Notes: a model not told the origin generated them from the letters alone. A stretch of 64,000 bases of DNA from Archegozetes longisetosus (GCA_018873245.2 JAEMBT020000009.1:12683112-12747111), one strand, 5' to 3'; numbered from the stretch's first letter, positions 24,801-33,804 are shown. Translations and numbers: made by a program.

Positions 24801-25732
24801 ATGCGTATATAAAGTTAAAAGTTGAAGCTAGCGGCTGGCCAAGGAATGACATGACTGACACAGAAAAAGACGACTATATCAAACTGTATGAAGAAAAAGA
24901 AAATATCAAATTAGATAAAGATTGTATCAAATATAACCCGGGAATGAGAGCTCTAGGAAAACTAGTTGTCGTCAGCTTTTGGGGTAAATTCGGACAGAGT
25001 TATAACCTGAATAAAACTCAATACATTACAGAACCACAAGAATTTTTTAAACTACTATCAGATAATACTGTTTCCGTAACCGATGCTCTACTGATTTCTG
25101 ATGAGACACTACAAGTTACTTTCGAGAAGGAAGAAAATTACATTGAATCTCCGTCTCATTCTAGTATTTTTATTGCATCTTGGGTCACTTCATATGCAAG
25201 ACTTGAATTGTTTGAATTGCTTGATAAATTGAAAGAAAGGATTTTGTACTTTGATACAGACTCTATAATATTCTACGCTCGACCAGGTGATTATATTCCC
25301 GAAACGGGGGAATTCATAGGTGACTTGACTAATGAAATAACAACACCGGAAGAACCGGATGCTTATATAACAAAATTTGCCTCGTGCGGAAGTAAAAATT
25401 ACGCCTACGAAGCTTATTATCCAAATTCAGGCATAAGGAAATACTTTTGCAAAGTGAAAGGCTTATCACTGAATTTTATAGCTTCCAATATTGTCAATTT
25501 CGAAGCCATGAAGCGTCTGATAGATGATGCGATAAGACATCAAAGGAGTATCCGTGAAAATAACGATGATCAAAGTAAAGTAGTAGCAGGAGGAGCACCA
25601 CCACCACCACCTCCACCACCGTCACCAATCGTACTGGACGTACCACAGAAAACTATAACTGTTTCACCGTTTCTCGAGCTGATGACAAAGGAAATTAGGA
25701 AAAATATCGATTCGTTTACGATAAAAGAATAA
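21879..25732 (+). pseudogene. Polinton DNA polymerase B, broken by frameshifts and a stop
   Basis: This is a family B, protein-primed-type DNA polymerase that would copy the element. Readable pieces in order are 21879-22226, 22226-22807, 22804 to about 23480, about 23486-23700, about 23690-23969, 23970-24430 and 24431-25732. Motifs include the exonuclease YDFES (near 23090), motif A DFTSLYPY (near 24405) and motif C FDTDS (near 25250). Cys/His-rich segments at 22690-23020 precede the exonuclease, as usual for this group. Breaks: TGATG and GAGTGACA overlaps near 22225 and 22804, a small deletion near 23482, a base lost in an A run near 23690, an in-frame TAG at 23967-23969 and a frameshift near 24430. 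A run of eight prolines lies near the C-terminus (25600-25625). As written it cannot yield a full enzyme. Most breaks sit in homopolymers, so sequencing error is an alternative. Confidence 0.9.
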
Positions 25733-25780
25733 TAAAACCGCATGATTATACAACAATTCCTTTTGGTTATAGATAGTCGG

Positions 25781-25852
25781 CCGGCATATGCCTTCGGCAT
25801 AGTATATGGCGAAGCCATAATGTATGGCGTATAATATACGGCTACGCCGTAT
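25781..25852 (+). repeat. Cluster of perfect hairpins with three-base loops
   Basis: Consecutive stems are TATGCC-TTC-GGCATA (25787-25801), TATGGC-GAA-GCCATA (25805-25819), CGTAT-AAT-ATACG (25828-25840) and ATACGGC-TAC-GCCGTAT (25836-25852). The last two overlap. The cluster is more GC-rich than its surroundings and lies 50 bp after the polymerase stop codon. A terminator or RNA-processing site, a replication element, or an independent palindromic mobile unit are all possible. Confidence 0.8.
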
Positions 25853-26002
25853 GATTTTTTGTTGTTTCAATATATTCTCATAGATGTCAACAGATATTAC
25901 TTTTGTATAGATTTTGCGCAAAAAAAATTGGAAAATGCTTGGACGTTCGGCGTTCAATCGACTTGTATCATTTAGTTCTCACTATCGTGTACGAGAACGA
26001 GC
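25853..26002 (+). other. Intergenic DNA before the IAP gene
   Basis: 150 bp, T-rich, between the hairpin cluster and the IAP start. No further structure was seen. Confidence 0.4.
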
Positions 26003-26975
26003 ATGTCAGCTGAATACATCAGACACGAGTTACTACGACATCATTCTGTCAGAGCTAGTACTTTTCAGAGTTGGAATCATGGCAATATTGACTATCACAG
26101 ATTGGTGTCTGCTGGATTTTATTACGAATCTCACAGGGATGAAATCATTTGCTTCAGCTGCAACATCAGGATCCCCGGTTCGGTTTCATCAACACATCCG
26201 TTTTTGATGCATCGATCACAATCACCAAATTGTCCATTTCTCAAAGGAATTGATCTTTCCATCAATCGTTTGGCTCTTGGAAGTTCACCAACTCCGTTGG
26301 CAGTTTCACTTGCTCCTTCGAGAGAAATCAGAAATCTTGAAGAAAATTTTGATTCCGTTGTTTCATGCGATTTAGAAAGACCTCCGACTAGAGAAATTAG
26401 AAGACCTCATTTTTCGGGAAACGGAAGTTTGCAAGAAATTGAAGCCTATTACAAGTCGCCAATTAAGATTCCAGCTACTGATAGGCCTAATTCAATCATT
26501 TCTATTGAAAGTTTCTTTCAAATGATGAAAAATAGAAACAGAAGATTGGAATCCTTTCGTGTTAATGAATGGCCTCTCACAGCTCCACACCCTGAAATTA
26601 TGGCAGAAGCAGGATTTTTCTATTGTCTACTCAATGATCACGTTCAATGTGCTTTTTGTGTGTGTTGGTGGATGGAATAGAGAATCGGATCCATTTGAAG
26701 TTCATCGAGAAATATTTCCACAGTGCCAATACATTCAACAAATTCTATCCAGTGATGTTCAAATAATTGCGGAATTTGAAAACAAACGCCACGAATCCAG
26801 AAATTCAATTACTTTGGAAAGTAGCCTGGTGTGTAAAATCTGTTTCGATAACGAAGTTTCTGTGAGATTCAACTGTAAACATGTTGTGACATGCAAAGAC
26901 TGCTCTGTTAGACTTATTCATTGTCCTATTTGTCGCTCTCTCATAAAGAGGCGTTACGATGTAATTTTGAGCTAA
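26003..26975 (+). pseudogene. Inhibitor of apoptosis (BIR-BIR-RING), one frameshift
   Basis: The family binds and ubiquitinates caspases or their regulators and blocks cell death. From the ATG at 26003, the first BIR domain spans about residues 18-85 (GFYYESHRDEIICFSC followed by the H and C ligands before PFLKG). A linker of about 100 residues follows. The second BIR starts at RRLESFRVNEWPL and its Cys pair is VQCAFC. The C-terminal RING (CKICFD, CKHVVTC, CPICRSL) is at 26830-26945. Near 26660 an extra GTGT in a TG run shifts the frame, separating BIR2 from the RING. The second part reads on to the stop at 26973-26975. It sits between polymerase and ATPase, all on the same strand. An IAP is not part of the Polinton core, so it was probably captured from a host or virus. 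The short TG expansion could be recent or an artefact. Confidence 0.88.
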
Positions 26976-27036
26976 AATTTTTGAGCTAATAAAACTTATT
27001 TAGAATTTTACAAACGGTCTTATTCATTATCTGAAG

Positions 27037-27735
27037 ATGAACGAAAACATCAACTCAAAGTTTCTTAAATTTAGACATCCTTTCACGTGTATTGTTTCAG
27101 GACCAAGCTTTAGCGGAAAGACTATTCTTGTAAGAAGAATACTCAAGAATTATAAGGATTCTTTCGAAATTGATGTCAAAGATAAATTAAAAGTGATATG
27201 GTGCTATGGACAGTATCAAAATTTATACAAAGAATCAATTAGTGATGATGTTGACGTGAAGTATTTTGATTATTTGATAAAGCCCGAAGAAGTTTTGCTT
27301 CTGAAACCTCACATAATTGTGATTGATGATATGATGACTGAAATGACGAAAAGTTCTGAAATGAGTGATCTATTTACAAAAGGGAGTCATCACTTGAATG
27401 TTAGCGTCTTCTTTATAGTGCAAAATATTTTTCATCAAGGAAAAGAGATGAGAAATATCAACCTGAATAGTCAATACATGATTCTAATGAAAAGCTTCAG
27501 GAATAGCAGCCAAATAAAGCATTTAGAATATCAAATTTTCGGCGAAAAGACTAAAACATTCCAGAAAATTTTTGCTGATGCAACCTCGAAGCCTTTCAGC
27601 TACTTGTTAATTGATTTGAAACCTGACACACCAGACGAGTTTCGCTTTCGTACAAGAATCACAGAGGAGGAACTACCGCCGGAACTTAAGATCAGGACGC
27701 GTTTTGCGCCCCATTACTATGTTAGGAAAGAGTGA
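27037..27735 (+). CDS. Polinton packaging ATPase (FtsK/HerA, A32-like)
   Basis: An intact 232 aa protein. The Walker A motif is GPSFSGKT (residues 22-29) and the Walker B is HIIVIDDMM (near 90). An Asn/Gln sensor-like stretch, FFIVQNIFHQG, follows. This is the layout of the A32-type genome-packaging ATPases found in Polintons and large DNA viruses, which pump DNA into the procapsid. The start is the ATG 61 bp after the IAP stop. The gene lies immediately before the small basic protein, in the capsid/packaging half of the element. Confidence 0.93.
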   Translation: MNENINSKFLKFRHPFTCIVSGPSFSGKTILVRRILKNYKDSFEIDVKDKLKVIWCYGQYQNLYKESISDDVDVKYFDYLIKPEEVLLLKPHIIVIDDMMTEMTKSSEMSDLFTKGSHHLNVSVFFIVQNIFHQGKEMRNINLNSQYMILMKSFRNSSQIKHLEYQIFGEKTKTFQKIFADATSKPFSYLLIDLKPDTPDEFRFRTRITEEELPPELKIRTRFAPHYYVRKE

Positions 27736-27820
27736 TTCGTTTTTCAAGATATAAATTCACGAAGAAGTTAAATATTTGCTTATTTAAAAGGTAATCATTG
27801 AACAGTCAACTTCGTAGAAA

Positions 27821-28183
27821 ATGTCCAAATCGGTGAAAAGGACTATAGACTTTTTGACTTTATTAGCAAAAATCAAAGACCCTAAGAAGAGAAATTTGAT
27901 ACTTAAAGAGATAAGTAGTGATAAAGTTTTGTTCAATTCTCTTTCAGAATTGGCTCACAATTATATTAAAGGGAATATTCCGGTCAAATCTACTCAAAAG
28001 AGAAAATTGAAACGTCACGCAAGAGTACTTAAAGCTTTGGATTGCCCTAAAACGGCAAAGTGTGCTTCCAAGAGGAAAAAAGTTATTGAGCAAACTGGTG
28101 GTATATTACCAATTCTAATACCGGCTGCTGCTGCTGCATTAGGTCATCTTTCAGGAGCAATTATTAGAAAAGTTATGAAGTAA
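27821..28183 (+). CDS. Small basic protein with hydrophobic tail (minor core-like)
   Basis: 120 aa, intact. The middle is strongly basic (KSTQKRKLKRHARVLK, SKRKKV). It is followed by GG and a hydrophobic Ala-rich segment (ILPILIPAAAAALGHL) and a basic end. Polintons and adintoviruses often carry a protein of this shape, compared with adenoviral minor core proteins that bind DNA and interact with membranes. This is similarity of layout, not a proven homology. Only 1 bp separates its stop from the next start, suggesting coordinated expression. Confidence 0.7.
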   Translation: MSKSVKRTIDFLTLLAKIKDPKKRNLILKEISSDKVLFNSLSELAHNYIKGNIPVKSTQKRKLKRHARVLKALDCPKTAKCASKRKKVIEQTGGILPILIPAAAAALGHLSGAIIRKVMK

Positions 28184-28184
28184 A

Positions 28185-28916
28185 ATGAGTGTTAGAAAAA
28201 TGGTTGCGATGCCTGCTGAATTGGAGAGTGTAAATATCGTTGAGAGTGATTCTGTAAAAGCCAATGAATCAGGGGCTGGAATTAGTTTACCTACAAGTGA
28301 ACAGAATGCTCGTATTGCCAGTAGTAGCAATACAAAACGACCAAAGAAAATTATAACTCAGACTAATAAAATTATTAATATTATGAAGATTCTACTCAAA
28401 CTGGCGAAAATCAATGCGTACGATATTGTTGGTAGAGTGAGAAACAAGAGCGGAGATTTCGTTAAAGACAGTGATTTAGTAGCTTTAATCAGTCATGCAA
28501 TGACTGATGGAAAATTTCTTGCGGGACAAAATGAATTTGTATCATTGTTGCACGAAGCCAAAGTTGAACCAGAACTCATTATCAATGAGAACATTAAAAT
28601 GAAATTATTGAATATTTATAATAATATAAGTAATAATGCGGATGACGATTATATAAATTTATCAGATGTTACAAAACCTATGATTCGACCTAAGATACAG
28701 AATAGAGAAGGGACGACGAATAAAGACGAGAGAAAAATCTTGAAACGAAGGCGCATGCGTGAAACTGATGTAAAAAGTTCAGAAGAAGAAGATAGTCCGG
28801 TCAAAAGAAGAAGAAAAACTTGGGAAACATTTGATGTTAACAGTGACGACAACGAAAATTTGAATGAGAGAAATTTCGATTTACCAGTAAATTGGGAATC
28901 AGAACCTCACGAATAA
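28185..28916 (+). CDS. Conserved Polinton protein of unknown function
   Basis: 243 aa, intact. Residues about 60-145 form an alpha-helical-looking domain (IMKILLKLAKINAYDI, LISHAMTDGKFLAGQNEF, LLHEAKVEPELIINEN) of a type seen in other Polintons next to integrase or capsid genes. The N-terminal 55 and C-terminal 90 residues are charged and probably disordered (KILKRRRMRE, SSEEEDSPVKRRRK), with likely nuclear-localisation clusters. No catalytic motif is seen. The stop is 3 bp before the integrase start. Confidence 0.65.
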   Translation: MSVRKMVAMPAELESVNIVESDSVKANESGAGISLPTSEQNARIASSSNTKRPKKIITQTNKIINIMKILLKLAKINAYDIVGRVRNKSGDFVKDSDLVALISHAMTDGKFLAGQNEFVSLLHEAKVEPELIINENIKMKLLNIYNNISNNADDDYINLSDVTKPMIRPKIQNREGTTNKDERKILKRRRMRETDVKSSEEEDSPVKRRRKTWETFDVNSDDNENLNERNFDLPVNWESEPHE

Positions 28917-28919
28917 AAT

Positions 28920-29908
28920 ATGGACGACTTTACTGAATATCTTGATAAATTATATTATGACTTGAAACATCCTGCTTCGTACGGAAGTGCAGAGACTTTG
29001 TTCAAGTTTGCTAAAATTAAATTTCCAACATTAAAATTAAGTGACGTGAACAAGTGGCTATCGGGTCAAATTTCTTATACTTTGCATCGTCCAGCAAGAA
29101 AAAACTTTGTACGAAATAAGATTTATGTGAGTCATATTGATGAGCAGTTTCAAGCGGATTTAGTCGATATGCAAGAATTTTCTAGACAAAATAGAGGATA
29201 CAAATATCTTTTAACAGTAATTGATTGTCTAAGCAAATATTTATGGGTTTTCCCATTGAAATCAAAGTCTTCGACTAGTATAATTGAGTGTTTCAAAAGA
29301 TTTTCCGTGAAAGAAAGCCAATGAAAATTCAAACGGATAGAGGAAAAGAATTCAATAATGCTGAATTCAAATCGTTCTGTCAATCTATGAAGGTAAAATA
29401 TTTTACCTCTCAAGACGTTAAAATCAAATGTAGCGTGATTGAACGAGTTAATAGAACTTTGAAAGATAAAATGTTTCGCTACTTCACAGCACAAGGAACA
29501 AGAAACTATATAGATATACTCGAAGACTTGGTTGATTCTTATAATAAGAGATGGCACAGATCTATAAAAATGAGGCCGATAGATGTAGATGAATCGAATG
29601 AAAGGCTGGTATTCCAAAACTTATATGGTGTGAAAAGTTTGAAAGAAATTTATTTTAAGAAACAACGTGAAAAAAATCAGTTGAACATTGGAACTACAGT
29701 AAGAAAGAAGTATGATTTATCGAAATTCGATAGAGGATATTATCCCAATTGGACAGATCAAACTTTTACAGTAGCTGAAAACTTGAGAAAACTTGGAAAA
29801 GCGCAATATACAATAAAAGATTTCAAAGGTTCTGAATCAGATAGACGCTATTATCGAGAAGAATTACAACCTGTGAGTGCTGGAATTGCTTATCGTGTTG
29901 AAAAGTAA
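28920..29908 (+). pseudogene. Retroviral-type integrase (rve), one frameshift
   Basis: This protein would insert the element into the genome and create the 6 bp duplications. An N-terminal helical region is followed by the DDE core. The first Asp is in FQADLVDM (near 29160), the second in QTDRGKEF (near 29335) and the Glu in VIERVNRTLK (near 29440). The C-terminal part contains the integrase-type tail (TVRKKYDLSKFDRGY, PNWTDQTF). The frame breaks near 29290-29300, between the first and second Asp: the upstream frame stops at 29324 while the downstream frame runs to 29908. All three catalytic residues are present in the two halves. Confidence 0.92.
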
Positions 29909-29951
29909 TCCGAAAACGAGTAAGAAACAATATTCTCGAATATTTTGTAAA

Positions 29952-30299
29952 ATGGATGAATTATCCTCAGAGCGAGAATTCATGGATTCCAGCAAAAGAT
30001 CTCTTCAAATTGCACGAGAAGACGTCATGAAAACTGAGAATTCTGAGGGTTTCAGGCAAAAGAATAATATTGGCTGGTTCACTGATTGTTCCACTCCCAC
30101 TGCGAACGAAGTAATATATTTATCTCAAGTTATTGTCATACTTGTGGTAATGGTAACTTCTTTGTATAATCTAAGCATGAAAAAAGGTGACGAAAGTTTA
30201 TGGACCGCCTTGCTAACGAGTTGTCTAGGCTATATGTTACCGAACCCAAAAATAAAAAGAAATCATTCCAACCATAGTGATAATCATTCTCCGTCATGA
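29952..30299 (+). CDS. Small two-helix membrane protein of Polintons
   Basis: 115 aa from the ATG at 29952. The N-terminal 55 residues are polar. One clear membrane segment, VIYLSQVIVILVVMVTSLY, is followed by a short loop and a second weaker one ending in SCLGYMLPNP, then a basic His-rich tail. Proteins with this arrangement and the LWTALL/LGYLLPNP-like end are common hypothetical proteins in Polintons. They could be virion membrane or entry-related components, but the role is unknown. The stop overlaps the next ATG (ATGA at 30296). Confidence 0.72.
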   Translation: MDELSSEREFMDSSKRSLQIAREDVMKTENSEGFRQKNNIGWFTDCSTPTANEVIYLSQVIVILVVMVTSLYNLSMKKGDESLWTALLTSCLGYMLPNPKIKRNHSNHSDNHSPS

Positions 30300-31359
30300 A
30301 ACCATGCATGAAGGTTGGCTTTCTAATATTTGAAATTTTTGCTTTGTCTATTGTATTGGTTTTTCTTATTGTAAAATTCAATATAAGTTATAATAATAAA
30401 AGAAATTTGAAAAGTTTTTGTGGTGTAGAAAATTACTCGGACTTCACAATGGATACTGCAAATGATTCGTTTTATATTCATCTATTCAGCAATGTTGAAA
30501 GTCCTCAAAGTCATAGGAATAATACAGTTGCAAATTTTGTAACTAAACTTCCCGAGAAAATAAAATTGAATTCTGAATGGGAAGTTGGATTAGCGGAAAT
30601 GAGTTACACTAAATCATGGTTCAACATAAGGTCTGATTATAATTTAAGTATATTTTCGAATAAAGGAGAATATTTCCATACAGATGAAGCAATACTTCGA
30701 AAAGGATATTATCCTTCTATTGACCTATTGATTTCAGAAATAAACAAAAAGCTTAGAAATTTTGGAAAAATCATTTTCAAAGATGTGATGAAAAGAGCAC
30801 CATCGTTGAGATACGATCCTATTTATAACCGATTATTCATAATAAATGGAATATCTGTCAAGAACGACTCTTTTTTCTATCCAGCACTCCCTGAAGAACT
30901 GGAGCTCATGCTAGGATTAAGAAATGAAACCACTGGAGGGCTTATTTCCTATTTTCATGATGAAGAAAGTGGAAGACTTTTAGCAGATAATGAAGTCAAA
31001 TTGAATCGTAATATTTCATATGATAATCCATCGGGTGATAACGTTTACCCGGTAGAATTCGAGGCTCCGTTTCCAGTTCAATTCAATGTTAGTGAGCTTC
31101 ATATATTGGTTTACTGCTCTATAGTCAAACCTGTTTTGACCGGGAATATGCAGACTAATTTATTACGTCAGGTGGAAATCCCTCGGAAGATTAAATTTGG
31201 TGAACAATGTCTTTTGCGTTTCTTGGAACCTTTTACCATTCAATTGTTAGTCATGAATTTGATACCATTGAAATCGATATAAAAGACGACATCGGGGAAA
31301 CTATTCCATTTGATTTTGGCCGTTCAACTGTGACACTCCATTTCCGTAAAGACCAAAAG
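30296..31359 (+). pseudogene. Penton-like minor capsid protein, one frameshift
   Basis: A jelly-roll minor capsid protein, which in this group forms the fivefold vertex. The recognisable domain begins at the internal ATG 30449 (SFYIHLFSN, NFVTKLPEKIKL, WEVGLAEMSY). It ends near 31345 (FDTIEIDIKDD, VTLHFRKD). The frame shifts near 31225 in a T run, between KFGEQCLLRFLEPF and SIVSHEFDTIEI. The frame is also open upstream to 30296, adding about 50 residues with a hydrophobic segment (IFEIFALSIVLVFLIVKF) that is not expected in a penton. This may be a separate small membrane protein fused by loss of a stop. After the frameshift the frame continues without a stop into the pVI-like gene. Confidence 0.82.
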
Positions 31360-31800
31360 ATGGGCTCAAATCCCTTCACAACCTATTACGTTAACCAAGC
31401 AGGATCTGGCATTGCAGGATATTCTGGCGTAAGATACCAAAAAGGGCATGGTTTTTCGGTCGCCTCCTTTCTGGAGCTGTTATGCCTATCCTCAAATATC
31501 TTGGTAAAAAGCTTTAAATACAGGTATAAATATTGGTACAGACTTACTTCAAGGAGACAATTTCAAGACAGCAATGAAGAGAGACTTAAAAACACAGGTC
31601 TAGATATCGCAGAAGATGCATTAGAAAAAGTGCGGAACTTTAGACAAAGCGGGTCTGGCAGAAAGAGAAAAGTGCTCGGAAACGGATATCAAATATAAAG
31701 AACGTCAAAAGAAGAAAGCCTTCATTGTTACAACTGCGAGCGTTGGCAGAAGGTCGCAAAGCTCTTGAAAAAGAAGAATTATCAAAAGAAATAAGAAATC
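31360..31800 (+). pseudogene. pVI-like minor capsid protein, several frameshifts
   Basis: The start is taken at ATG 31360. The N-terminus YYVNQAGSGIAGYSG and the basic Gly/Ser segment GSGRKRKVLGNGYQ resemble the internal, membrane-active pVI-like proteins of adintoviruses and Polintons. Similarity to that class continues through all three forward frames between about 31450 and 31790, so three or four small indels interrupt it (near 31455, 31515, 31590 and 31697), mostly at A or T runs. It lies in its usual place between penton and major capsid genes. Family assignment rests on layout and short motifs. Confidence 0.6.
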
Positions 31801-31821
31801 GAAATTGTCTTTATTTGAATA

Positions 31822-33183
31822 ATGTCTATTGTAAGTGAAGCCTCGCCTGTTGTTACATTACCAGAACTTGATTTGTATGCATTGCCTGCTGTACAAACAT
31901 CAGTAGAGTCTACAATTCAAACTGATCACAGACCGATAAGTGCATTAAATTCTGGTGGACATATTGAATTTGTGGTTCCAACGTCTGCTAATGAATATAT
32001 CATCCCGAAGGAAATACTTTTAAACGTTCAACTGAGAATAATCCTTTCAAAGACAGATAAGTCGGAAGTAGTGGCAAACGATTGGAACAATGTTTCTATT
32101 GTAAATAATTTTATGAATTCCCTGTGGCAACAAGTCGACTGTTTCATTGGAGATGCACAGATTACAACATCTTTACAAACTTATTCTATAAAATCTTATA
32201 TTGAAACAATGATTGGATTCAGCAACGATTCTAAAAAGTCTTTCCTATCCGGTGCAGGATGGTTTAGTGATGAATTGTGGGATACTCCACACAAGCCTAA
32301 TACGATGAGAACGAAATATATAAAGCATATTAGCTCTAGCGGCGTATTGCCTGATAAAGACAGAGAAATTTCAACAGGAAGAATTTATGACCTTTATGGC
32401 AAACTGAACTTAGATATAGCATTCCAAGGACGGGCTATACTTGGTGGCTGCAAAATAAGAATTAAATTGGTGCCAAATCCTGTCGAATTTTACATGATGT
32501 GCTCTGATGATAAAATTGTACCGAAGACCGAATTTATTGAAGCCTCACTCAATCTCTCCAGAGCTAGAGTCAGTCAAGATATTGTGTTTGCACATCATAA
32601 AGCTCTGGAAATAACTACTGCTAGATATCCTATAACAAGATCTCCAGTGACTACAACGACAATTAATGCTGGTACTCTAAATACTTCACTTGAAAATGTT
32701 ATTAATGGACAGCTACCAAGAAGATGCTTGATATTCTTTGTCTCCAATGAGAGTTTGAATGGTTCTTTTAAAAAGAATCCCTATTATTTTCATCATTATG
32801 ACTTGAATTTCATAGCTTGCTTCCAAAGTAGTATTCAGTATCCAAGAAGAGGCTTCCAACCAGACTTTGACAACGGAATATATTCTAGAGAGTATTTGGA
32901 GTTTTACAGAGCTCTTAATCAGATATCAACCGATAGTCATACGACCATATCTCTAGATGAATGGGCTAAAGGAAGAACTATTTTTGGTTTCAATTTCTCC
33001 CCAGATCAATCTGATGGGTGTGGTATTGATAGTCATATTAGTCCTATTAATCACGGCACAATGCGTATCGAAGTTCATTTTAAGAGACCACTCCCGGAAA
33101 CAATAAATGTTCTCATTTATTCAGAATTTGATAATTTAATTACGATACCAGAAGATAGAAATGCTATTCTAGATTTCCATTAA
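31822..33183 (+). CDS. Polinton major capsid protein (double jelly roll)
   Basis: An intact 453 aa protein, a normal length for this group. It would form the pseudo-hexagonal trimers of an icosahedral capsid. The N-terminus (LDLYALPAVQTSVE, HIEFVVPTSANEYI) and the segment around SLWQQVDCFIGDAQITTS, followed by YSIKSYIETMIGFS, match the conserved opening of adintovirus/Polinton hexon-like proteins. YGKLNLDIAFQGRAIL and GCKIRIKLV follow in the expected order. It starts 22 bp after the pVI-like region and its stop directly abuts the protease ATG. Confidence 0.9.
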   Translation: MSIVSEASPVVTLPELDLYALPAVQTSVESTIQTDHRPISALNSGGHIEFVVPTSANEYIIPKEILLNVQLRIILSKTDKSEVVANDWNNVSIVNNFMNSLWQQVDCFIGDAQITTSLQTYSIKSYIETMIGFSNDSKKSFLSGAGWFSDELWDTPHKPNTMRTKYIKHISSSGVLPDKDREISTGRIYDLYGKLNLDIAFQGRAILGGCKIRIKLVPNPVEFYMMCSDDKIVPKTEFIEASLNLSRARVSQDIVFAHHKALEITTARYPITRSPVTTTTINAGTLNTSLENVINGQLPRRCLIFFVSNESLNGSFKKNPYYFHHYDLNFIACFQSSIQYPRRGFQPDFDNGIYSREYLEFYRALNQISTDSHTTISLDEWAKGRTIFGFNFSPDQSDGCGIDSHISPINHGTMRIEVHFKRPLPETINVLIYSEFDNLITIPEDRNAILDFH

Positions 33184-33639
33184 ATGGATACAACTTTAAT
33201 CAATAGTCTCTTATCCAATGAGGCATCATTTGCGGGTACTTTTGCAAGAGATTTATTACCGCCGGTGAGACGAGGAAAAAAATCAGCCCTAATTGTTAAC
33301 ACTGATACCTCAGATAAGGGTGGAGAGCATTGGGTTGCAATGATTTTTGAGGAGGATGGTACTGAAGAATACTTTGATTCATACGGATTGCCACCACTTC
33401 ATGAAGAATTCATTATTTATATGGAAGATAATTGTCCACTTGGTTGGGGGTTTAATAGAATGACTTTACAGTGTTTGACATGCATAACTTGTGGTCACTA
33501 TTGTGTTCTTTATGTAAAACTAAGGCTATTGGGTTATTCTTACTGCGATTTTCTATCTCTATTCTCATTTGATAAAAATAATAATGAATTGTTAATAAAA
33601 AATCTTGTAAATGCATTGATTTCGGGGAAAATAAAATGA
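33184..33639 (+). CDS. Adenain-like cysteine protease
   Basis: 151 aa, intact. This C5/Ulp1-fold protease would mature capsid precursors. Catalytic His is in GEHWVAM (near residue 49), the acidic residue in EYFDSYG and the nucleophile Cys in CGHYCVLY (near residue 107). The ATG follows the capsid stop codon directly. Roughly the last 45 codons and the stop lie inside the right terminal inverted repeat, so the gene end is shared with the element end and any homogenisation of the repeats would also act on the protease. Confidence 0.92.
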   Translation: MDTTLINSLLSNEASFAGTFARDLLPPVRRGKKSALIVNTDTSDKGGEHWVAMIFEEDGTEEYFDSYGLPPLHEEFIIYMEDNCPLGWGFNRMTLQCLTCITCGHYCVLYVKLRLLGYSYCDFLSLFSFDKNNNELLIKNLVNALISGKIK

Positions 33640-33804
33640 TTAACAATTGAGCTAATTTTATATCAATTTTATGAATAGACAGTATTGTCAACTCAATTAT
33701 AGCCTTGAAGAAGCTTTAGGCATCTCTCTCAAGTATAGAGTATTCAGGTCTAGAATCCCTCTCAGGTCTAGAGCGCTCCGGTCCAGAAGCACATATCTAC
33801 TACT
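33503..33804 (-). repeat. Right terminal inverted repeat
   Basis: 302 bp, the inverted partner of 17896-18198. It ends in ATCTACTACT at 33804, directly before the CAGGAA duplication. The inner 137 bp are coding (protease C-terminus). Confidence 0.95.

Larger units (their letters stand above)
17896..33804 (+). mobile_element. Complete Polinton/Maverick (adintovirus-like) element, 15.9 kb
   Basis: The element is bounded by terminal inverted repeats of 302-303 bp, starting AGTAGTAGATATG and ending with its complement. Perfect CAGGAA duplications flank it. It encodes polymerase B, integrase, packaging ATPase, major and minor capsid proteins and a cysteine protease, the diagnostic Polinton set, plus an IAP and several small proteins. 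All genes are on the + strand. Five genes are broken by small indels. The two terminal repeats differ by only two substitutions and one base of length. Capsid genes show that it descends from or behaves as an integrating virus; no claim of current activity is made. Confidence 0.97.
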
